A stretch of 64,000 nucleotides of DNA, taken from Mimachlamys varia (Eukaryota > Mollusca > Bivalvia > Pectinida > Pectinidae). The stretch lies in NCBI GenBank assembly GCA_947623455.1, contig OX392534.1:35779426-35843425 (forward strand), written 5' to 3'. Shown here piece after piece: positions 56,641-64,000 of this stretch. The number at the start of each line of letters is the position of its first letter. Positions within the stretch are counted from its first letter, which is position 1. The notes under the pieces are model-generated. The model did no database searches, had not been told where the DNA came from, and saw only the letters and a list, made by a program, of their open reading frames with translations. The position numbers and the translations under genes are program-made.

Positions 56641-57576
56641 GTTATCAGGCTTGATTTTTGCTTCATTTTTTGCCAAGAGTTATGTGTATTGGGCGTTTAA
56701 TGTGGATAAGCCAGATTGTTTACTTTTAAATGTAATTTTTTTTTTCAAGGACAAAGTCTGTCAAACCTCGTATATGTTATTAAATGAAACTTTGAAAATC
56801 TTATATATAAAAATGACAGAAAGCAACACTAGGAGCATGTTCACTCATGCAGAGCACCCAGTTTTTCCATTTTTAAATGTGACATTTCTGGTTATAAATT
56901 CTGGCAAACCTATGAATGTTAATTAATACAGGCCTTGCAAGACAAAAAAAAGGTTATCAGTTAGCTAAGATATTGGCTCAACGTTAAAACAAATTGATTG
57001 GTTGTAGCAGATATTGTGCATATTAAATTAGATATTCATTTTCTCTGCTGAAGTATATGTTATTAAAAATCAAGGCTCAATCCCTTTTTTACCGGTAAGA
57101 CATTTTTGATGGAGTATTGTTTTTACTGATCTCTTTATATCAGTGTTGTAAAGTTAAGATTAATGTTGTAAAATTATACTAATGTTTAACAGTTTTTACT
57201 GATATTGTAATTTCTTTTACAAAATAGTATTGAAAATATACCTACATCTACATGTATTTATTATGAATATGTGTAGATTTGTTGTGCTATTAACTGAACT
57301 GCTGATTACATTCCAAAGACATAAACTGGATTCCATATTAGTTTTATTATTGTTATTGTTGTTGACAAGATGTGTTTGTGAGATTATGGTGTGGTGCAGC
57401 ATTTTCCATTTACTCTATTTATACAGCTTCATCTTAAGAATTATAGAACCTAGTGTCATGATACATTTGTTTTGTAGCTACATAAATATCAAACAGAATA
57501 GGATATAGTTTCTTCATATAAATGAACAATGACATTTCTTTACGGTTACAAAGGGTCAAATGTGGTACACATTACT
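56641..57576. other. intergenic, nothing recognised
   Basis: AT-rich DNA with short frames in both strands that lack any recognisable domain. Confidence 0.35.
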
Positions 57577-57665
57577 AATGAAATTTGAAAAACTAATTTC
57601 AGGTGGAATTTGAAAAACAAATTTCAGGTGGAATGTGAAAAAAAAATTTCAGGTGGAATTTGAAC
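57577..57665. repeat. ~26-bp minisatellite, 3.3 units
   Basis: TTTCAGGTGGAATTTGAAAA with an ACAAA-type filler is repeated from 57577 to 57665. Confidence 0.8.
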
Positions 57666-57689
57666 AGTGCAAACTAAGGAAACCACTCA

Positions 57690-57850
57690 CTAGCGGGTCC
57701 AGAGGGGGGTTCTGGTGTGAGACGCCCCCCCCCCCCCACACACACACACACACATTTCGCCGAGGAGGAACATTTTTACCGTTGTATCATTGAAAAAGCA
57801 TCAGCTGGACCCTCCCCTTTCCAAAATCCTGCATCCGCATCTGCCACCAA
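57690..57850. repeat. poly-C/(AC)n tract within a dispersed repeat
   Basis: GCGGGTCCAGAGGGGGGTTC is followed by a 15-C run, then (AC)8-9, then TTTCGCCGAGGAGGAAC and AAAGCATCAGCTGGACCCTC. This looks like a mobile-element remnant carrying a microsatellite. Confidence 0.5.
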
Positions 57851-58152
57851 TGGTTTAGAATGTTATGAAGACTAGACATCAACTTTCCAACATCTTGATG
57901 CAACTTATATCTCTTTAAGTAGACAGCATTGCCTGGATTTAGTCCAATTGCATGGTTCTTGGACCTACTTTCTCTCAAAGATATGCTTTGAACACTACTG
58001 GTATTTATGACAGTGTGATTTGAATTTGATGGACTTGTATTTGTTGTATTACTTTCAAAATCAGATTGAGATTCAAGTAAATGTGAAAGACTTAACTTTG
58101 GCAGTTGGTTAGGTTTTAAAAAAACTGAAAAAATATTTGCAGCATTATACAT

Positions 58153-58895
58153 AGTTAGAATTCTGGTATTACATGTATGTTTCTGGTAGCTCTGTTGTTT
58201 TTGTTTTGATTAATAATAAATTAATAAATATGAAACAACTTAATTTTTTCTGGCTTATTTTCCTTCAGAAGTAGCATAATGCTTATGGATATGTAATAAT
58301 ATATGTGTTAAACTCCTCCCATCATAGGCATGTATTGGTTAAACCTGTCTCCACATCTGAAAAAGACAAGGAAACGGAAAGAAACAGTCATATCTAGAGA
58401 AAAGATGTACACTAAATACTCATGTAAATTTCGCACCGAAACTGACACACATCTGTTTTCAACGTAATTGGCGCACCACCATATTTTGTTTGGATCTGAA
58501 GTTTCTTTTGAAAAAGTGCGTAGATTACACAAGTTTTTACGGTAATCAAAGTTACTGAAAAAAATGACGAAGGACAGAAAACTCTGTATTATCTACGAAT
58601 CTATTAGAGCGTCTATATTAGCGGTTGAGTTTTTTTCTAATATGTCGTTGTGTAGGGTATTAGGTCCCGTTATGGAAATATAAAGACTGGTGTTTAGGGA
58701 TGTACCACCAAAAGGAAATATTGGGAAGTAATATCCTTACCAACCTAAGCGTTTGTGTCCTATACCATATTCTACGCGAAAATCATTGTCCACAAACCTG
58801 GATTAGTTAGCTAATAATACACACGTTTCTATGTGTAAAGAAAGTTATTTGTGAAGAAATAGCTCGGACAGTTCTGTCTGGACCGAAATTGTTCT
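58153..58895. other. intergenic, nothing recognised
   Basis: No ORF with recognisable content, no tRNA boxes and no matched repeat. Confidence 0.35.
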
Positions 58896-58899
58896 TGTA

Positions 58900-59830
58900 C
58901 AGTATATATCTTGACTAACGAGGTTCCATTGTTTTCCGAAGTAAAACTGCCTAGGTAACCGAACTTCAATGTAGACATAACCAACGGGTACGAACTTCAT
59001 TGAAGACGCAATTAACGGGTCCGGATTAACGAACTTTATTTTAGACATATTCAAGGGGTCCAGACTAAGTTCGTCGGGTCTGGGCTAACGAATTTAATTG
59101 TAGACGGAATAAACGGGTCCTGATTAACGAATTTAATTAAAGACGGAATTAATAGGTCCGGATAAACAAATCTAGTATAGACGAAATTAACGGGTCCGGA
59201 TTAACGTATTTAATTGTAGACGGAATCAACGGGTCCGGACTAACGAATTTAATTGTAGACGGAATTAATGGGTCCGGATTAACAGGGTTGAACTAACTTA
59301 TCCACACTAAAGAACATCAATACTGTCAACGGACTCAACATGTCCGGACTAAAAACCTCCACTATATACGGAATTTATCATCGTCGTATACCCACGGTTG
59401 ATCTCGCTTCGCTTACTCACTGTGATGAGTAAGTACTATTTTAATAAGCAAAGCGAAATCAACAGTGTTTATCCGACGATGGGAATGTATGTGTCCGGGC
59501 TAAGGAACTTCATTTTAACCGGAATAAACGTATCGAGACTAAGGAAATTCACGTTAGACGGAAGCAGCATGTCCGGATTAACGAACCACTCTGTAAACAG
59601 AATAAACATCTCCGAACCTAGAAACTTTATTTTAAACAAAACTAACAATAAACGTGTTATGACTAAAGAAAATCATTGTAAACATGATAAACGCGTCCAA
59701 ATTAAAAAAAAAAGGGGGGGGGGCGGCGGCGGCTTATATTACATGAAATTAACGTTTACGAATTTTCACGTTTCGCTGTAAATGTAATTAGCATACCCGA
59801 ACTAAATAACTTCAATTCACACGGAATTTA
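58900..59830. repeat. 39-bp minisatellite, split by a hairpin insertion
   Basis: The unit ACGAATTTAATTGTAGACGG + AATTAACGGGTCCGGATTA is clear from 58950 to 59290 (about nine units). It is degenerate to 59830. Because 39 is divisible by 3, frames persist. The plus frame at 59398-59781 shows a 13-residue period (SGLRNFILTGINV, SRLRKFTLDGSSM) but no independent sign of coding. Confidence 0.85.
59379..59482. repeat. hairpin element inserted in the 39-bp array
   Basis: CATCGTCGTATACCCACGGT plus TGATCTCGCTTCGCTTA is mirrored by TAAGCAAAGCGAAATCAACA and ATCCGACGATGGG. Arms are about 37 nt and the loop about 30 nt. Confidence 0.75.
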
Positions 59831-60140
59831 CCAGTCAAACTTAATAACTTTGCTGTGTGTCCGGATTGTAAAGGTACCGTCATTTTATAAATAATATACA
59901 TCTAGTTCACCCACCCACCACCACGATACGTCGGAAATGACTGCCTGAACAGAATGTTTCTTGTTTTATTGTACTAGTTGTCAATCAATTATCACAAGTT
60001 AATTGAACTTAAGCCATACAATTGAAACTATACACATTAATTTGATGTAAACTCCTTTGAATTAAAGGATAATGATTGATCTGCCTTTCATTACAGACGA
60101 GGGGCTATGTCCTACGTAAATAGAAAATCAATACAAACTT
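59831..60140. other. intergenic, nothing recognised
   Basis: AT-rich spacer between two minisatellites. Confidence 0.35.
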
Positions 60141-60141
60141 A

Positions 60142-60365
60142 GACAACGGACATACTATATCGATCAGCTATCAGACAACGGACATACTATATCGATCAGC
60201 TATCAGACAACGGACATACTATATCGATCAGCTATCAGACAACGGACATATTATATCGATCAGCTATCAGACAACGGACATATTATATCGATCAGCTATC
60301 AGACAACGGATATATTATATCGATCAGCTATCAGACAACGGACATATTATATCGATCAGCTGATC
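60142..60365. repeat. 32-bp minisatellite, seven units
   Basis: ACAACGGACATACTATATCG + ATCAGCTATCAG is repeated seven times with only C/T changes. The low divergence suggests recent amplification. Confidence 0.95.
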
Positions 60366-61190
60366 AAAACTAACCTCTCTTATTGGACATAAATTATCCT
60401 CTCTTATCCGACACCCTGTTGGACAAATTGCTAAGATACCTTCCTTATCTGACACCATGTGACCACGTATTGTATTTGCCTTGTCAAACACCTGGGAACA
60501 CGATAAACGGTCAATACTTACCGCTTTATTGCAATCCCTGTGGGAAGTTGCATGTCTAAGTCAGTTTTCATAAGAAATGCGATTTCAGACTTTTGTCAAA
60601 TTAATTAAGAAGCCAATTTAAACAGGTTTTCCTTGTTTAAAGTACACTTTGTTAAAACCGATGACGTGGTCACACCATGCCTACAAGATACTCGACCCAG
60701 ATATATATTATGGCCGAGATAGTATTGTATATTTAGAGCTCTATGCTTCCCATTCATAATCAGACAAAGCCGCGAAATTAAAAGCCCGTGAAAATTTCCG
60801 GTTCTACAGAATACAATAAAAGTACACACGACCCCGTTTTTGGCGGGACAATGCTATGCACAGATCAGCCGTAGATAGCTGTGATGACAACTCAACCAGG
60901 ATCAAGGATGCTGCGCCCCTGGAGCACTCTCATCTCATCAATTAACCAATAAATATTTTGTTTCGTCTGTAGATAAATGGTGGTATCCCTTATAGTTATG
61001 GGCTAACGGTCTCCTCCATTAGTAATTAAGATACGCTTTACGGAAAAATCGATAAAAACCAGTGAACCTTTGCAGCCAAATGTAATGAATTAAATATGTA
61101 AATATATTGAGTTATAAGTGATCGCGTCTAATGTTCCCAATCAATTTCATTCTTTTCATGTTCATCGTTTATAAATAATTGTGGCGCAAA
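60366..61190. other. intergenic, nothing recognised
   Basis: A minus-strand 74-codon frame (60605-60829) is not supported by any motif. Otherwise this is upstream DNA of the gene at 61.34 kb. Confidence 0.35.
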
Positions 61191-61199
61191 CTCGCTCAA

Positions 61200-61341
61200 C
61201 CAGGCCGGAAGTTGGCGCTATCTATGACGTCACAGACGGCGCGCTTAGTTACCACCCGATCCAACAGTTAGTGACATGCATGCTGACAAGATGTTGTGCT
61301 CAGATCTCCCGCGAAGTTAGCTATAAATTCTGAAGTAAACA
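61200..61341 (+). promoter_or_regulatory. CRE/ETS promoter and 5' UTR
   Basis: A GC-richer patch contains CCGGAAGT (ETS/GABP-type, about 61204), TGACGTCA (about 61225-61232) and GGCGCGC within 40 bp. It lies about 110-140 nt before an ATG in good context. This is a common arrangement in TATA-less housekeeping promoters. Confidence 0.5.
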
Positions 61342-61441
61342 ATGACGAAAAAGCAGAAGGCAAGAGTTGATGCTCCGATTATTGAGGATAGGCATTTGGA
61401 AGCTTCAAAGTCTCAAAATGCTGACAGAGCGAAGAAAATAC
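61342..61441 (+). CDS. first coding exon of an unrecognised gene (partial)
   Basis: The ATG (AAACAATGA context) opens 33 codons: MTKKQKARVDAPIIEDRHLE, then ASKSQNADRAKKI. The exon ends in phase 1 at ATAC|GTAAGTAAT, a near-consensus donor. The peptide is lysine-rich and hydrophilic, with no signal peptide. The promoter motifs just upstream, the clean start and the donor together support a real first exon. I do not recognise the protein. No second exon was found in the remaining 2.5 kb, so the first intron extends past the window. Confidence 0.6.
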
Positions 61442-62437
61442 GTAAGTAATAAGTACATTTTTCTGTTGTAATTTTTACCTTATTTTACAGGGCCCTGTAT
61501 GTGTATCATTGTAATCGATTTTTCACATAAAAACAAGCCGATTTATTTGGTAGATGAAGCTAAAAATGAAGGATTTTGATTTGTCTTTAATAAATATATA
61601 TATTTTTTTCATTTTTTTCCCCCTGACACCAATATTTTTTATAAGAATATCATTTTTAAAACAAACTTCATTTTTCTTGCATGTGTTTTTAATTAAGGTT
61701 CGTCAAATATATGACATGGTTTGTTAATTAACAAATATGTAGTAGTAATTTTAACAAATATGAAAAGTCAATTGCTATTTGTATTTCAAATAAACATGGC
61801 TATATAAATTTGGATTTCACGCGCTCTGGTCACACTGTACATGTATGGAAGCGATAGGTTAATGAAAGTAGTTATAGTCTGTATTCATATCAACGAATTA
61901 GTATCGCCACGTAGTGTATTGGAACGTATAGGTAGCTGACATGGACTATTAAATATTAATGTCATTATTAGGATGACTGAGATAGAAATAGGACAAAATG
62001 TCATGATACACATAAGTGGCATGAAAACACTGGCTGTTAAACTGCATTTGTTTTCTTTTATTGCATCAAAACTGAAAACTGAAATGAATTATAAAGATAG
62101 AACCTTATCGTTCGAAATTTGCAGGTAAAAGCCACAATTACACCTTTGAGAAGTCTTGTGTAAACTCTTGTTAAACCTGCGTCATAAAAGGTTATAAATT
62201 ACTGATAGTTAAATTATAAGTCCAACCTGAGCACAGACGTAACACGGTGATTATTTACAACTCTGGCCATTATAAACACATTGGGGTACGTAAATTCATG
62301 ACAATTTTATTAAGTTCAAAATGACCCCGTAGATACGTCAAGTTCATGTAGCTTTGATTACGTCGGCACAGTTGAAAAAAGGAGAGGAGACGTACCGTAA
62401 ATGTTTCGTTAAACAGTACTGCTTATTACGCTGAGCA
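61442..62437 (+). other. first intron of the 61.34-kb gene (part)
   Basis: AT-rich intronic DNA. No exon-like frame with flanking splice sites was recognised. Confidence 0.4.
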
Positions 62438-62445
62438 GTCCTAAC

Positions 62446-62597
62446 CACAGGGACCTGAGAATTGTTACAGCTAGTTTTGGACCTAAAATAGGGTGTTTGA
62501 GTAATTTTACACATTTGGAGGGGTTAAGATCAATTTTCGATAAAAATGCCCCCTCAATGGTCCAAAACTAGCTGTAACAAATTCTCAGGTCCCTGTG
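62446..62597. mobile_element. hAT-type MITE with perfect 8-bp target duplication
   Basis: A 152-bp element with ~38-bp inverted ends (CACAGGGACCTGAGAA, TGTTACAGCTAGTTTTGGAC) is flanked on both sides by GTCCTAAC (62438-62445 and 62598-62605). An 8-bp duplication is diagnostic of hAT superfamily transposition. Related copies lie at 37951-38117 and, as half elements, at 11975-12085 and 16378-16480. Confidence 0.92.
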
Positions 62598-62605
62598 GTC
62601 CTAAC

Positions 62606-63880
62606 ATTGTAATGCGATCGTTCGGAAATGCGCCTCTTGTGGCCAATACCTTATTTAGTAATGGCACATTATTAATGCAATATTGACGCATTTTACTGTT
62701 AAAATACTGACTTCATTTTGTTTTTACCTCATTTCAGTACCATCTTTTGACACAGCATTGTAGCTTTGTTGAAACATCGTGGCATATCAGCGCATTTTTA
62801 ATCGAAGAGGATTTTGAAACGCATTTAGTGTAAAATTGTTCTAGAGACCGCCATTCAAGTCCAAAAGTTAACGTACCAAATTCTCAGATCCCTGTTTTCT
62901 GAGGTAAAACCATGCAATTAGATTATCTATCTAAGTCCGTGGGTAAAACGCATCATTGTCACACAATGACACACTGGTATCGCTAAAACTAAAGAGCTTT
63001 GGCCATTTATTGTGATAATAATAAATAATCTGTCTGTGTATAGTTTTCTCAATCAAACGACTGTCTTGGTCATCAAATACTCCAGAACCTATATACTCGT
63101 ATCTCACTTTCGGTTTTTATGATGGACATCAATATCATTACATGATCATCATATGTGCGTTGTTCTACATCAAATACGTAGCTTGACGTCATAGGGCAAA
63201 TATTTCATTTCGTATATCTATACACCTTAAGCACTGAATATTTCCCCATTAAATTCAGATTCTGTCAACAAGGATATCAGTCTTCTTGTTTTTCTTTTCT
63301 TCTTCTTTTTCCTTTTCTGTCTTTATTAAAATTTTTGCATCATTATCAGTTTCAATAGAATACATGACAGGTAACCCGATTGCGTATGTATACATGCATG
63401 TACATGTTATCCGATATATTTATGAAAGGGATTCTTTTATAATTTAACCTACTTCCAGGTAAAAATCAATTGTTACGTGAGGTCATGGTAAACCAGGTTA
63501 ATTGGCTTTGTTGTACAGGTGTGTCTAGTCGTACTTGTCAATACGAACTTGCATAAATATGCAATAAAGACGGCGTAAAACTGGGGAGCGGGAAATAACA
63601 GAGAAATCACGGTCATTAACGAAGCCATTTAAATGTCAATAAACGATTTTGTAATACGGAGTACACTAACTTGATTTACAGTGTGTCCCTAGTGGGCGGA
63701 CGGTTATGGAAAGCCAACAGTGTCAACATTCTAACTGCTTATTTTCTCATTCTTGCTTGCTATTCTTATAATGCTTAAGTTTCATTTCAATTCCTAATTT
63801 CTTATTTTTACCTGCTACTCCTGAATTCCTAATGCGTATTTTTCAAGCATTATAGCGCGGGATTGCAAGAGTCATATGAA
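62606..63880 (+). other. first intron continued, nothing recognised
   Basis: No exon, tRNA-like head or matched repeat was identified, apart from a weak CAGATCCCTG word near 62885 resembling a hAT-type MITE end. Confidence 0.35.
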
Positions 63881-63881
63881 T

Positions 63882-63958
63882 CACAGTTGCTTGAATGTAT
63901 GTGGAGCCTCCCATTACAGTAATGTACATTATGTGAGACACTCAAGCAACTGTGTGTG
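63882..63958. repeat. short inverted-repeat element
   Basis: CACAGTTGCTTGAATGT is mirrored by ACACTCAAGCAACTGTG over 77 bp. It is MITE-like. Confidence 0.65.
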
Positions 63959-64000
63959 AATTTGCCGTTTCCCACTAAGTCTAAACCATTGTACAATGTG

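Noticed and set aside
56465..56926. 153-codon plus-strand frame
   Set aside because: It starts inside a foldback MITE and runs into AT-rich DNA. No domain.
57787..58152. 121-codon minus-strand frame
   Set aside because: The C-terminal part (WWQMRMQDFGKGRVQ) belongs to a dispersed repeat. The Ser/Asn-rich N-terminal part has no recognisable homology or splice context, so it was left uncalled.

Overview
The window is animal nuclear DNA and most likely comes from a bivalve mollusc. Genes are sparse and split by canonical GT-AG introns. The DNA is AT-rich and crowded with repeats of kinds common in bivalves: tRNA-headed SINEs, Penelope-like retroelements, pearl/Helentron-like elements with 140-170 bp tandem cores, many foldback MITEs and long minisatellites. 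The species cannot be named from sequence alone.

Layout. 0.5 kb: minus-strand first exon of a small secreted peptide. 1-4.5 kb: chain of three decayed Penelope-like retroelement copies. 4.8-7.4 kb: foldback elements and a LINE fragment. 7.8-16.5 kb: a 4.3-4.4 kb segment duplicated head to tail. 18.9-26.2 kb: about 7 kb of a 35-bp AT-rich satellite with one composite insertion. 26.6-28.4 kb: intronless-coding bZIP (NFIL3/PAR-like) gene on the minus strand with an inferred 5' UTR exon. 28.8-33 kb: repeats, including a 25-bp minisatellite with a 300-bp higher-order period. 33.3-33.6 kb: unrecognised 108-residue MGC-starting, proline-rich protein behind paired CRE sites. 34-39 kb: SINE, foldback and pearl-like elements.

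40.1-48.9 kb: complete ten-exon PRPF18 gene (pre-mRNA splicing factor 18, 345 aa) on the minus strand. It lies head to head, 370 bp apart, with a five-exon plus-strand gene (49.2-55.7 kb) for a 491-aa secreted or membrane protein. That protein has an endonuclease/exonuclease/phosphatase (EEP) fold interrupted by a cysteine-rich, two-helix membrane insertion. 56-61 kb: further repeats. At 61.34 kb a CRE/ETS promoter and first coding exon open an unrecognised plus-strand gene whose first intron fills the rest of the window.

Most notable: (1) in both genes of the divergent pair, exon edges have been copied into tandem repeats. These are the PRPF18 exon 2 donor, the PRPF18 terminal coding segment, and the exon 3 donor of the EEP gene. 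(2) The EEP nuclease-like protein carries its membrane hairpin inside the catalytic domain. (3) The 4.3-kb duplication has a resolvable breakpoint at a 13-bp-arm hairpin with 3-bp microhomology. I found no CRISPR array, bacterial gene or intact transposase.
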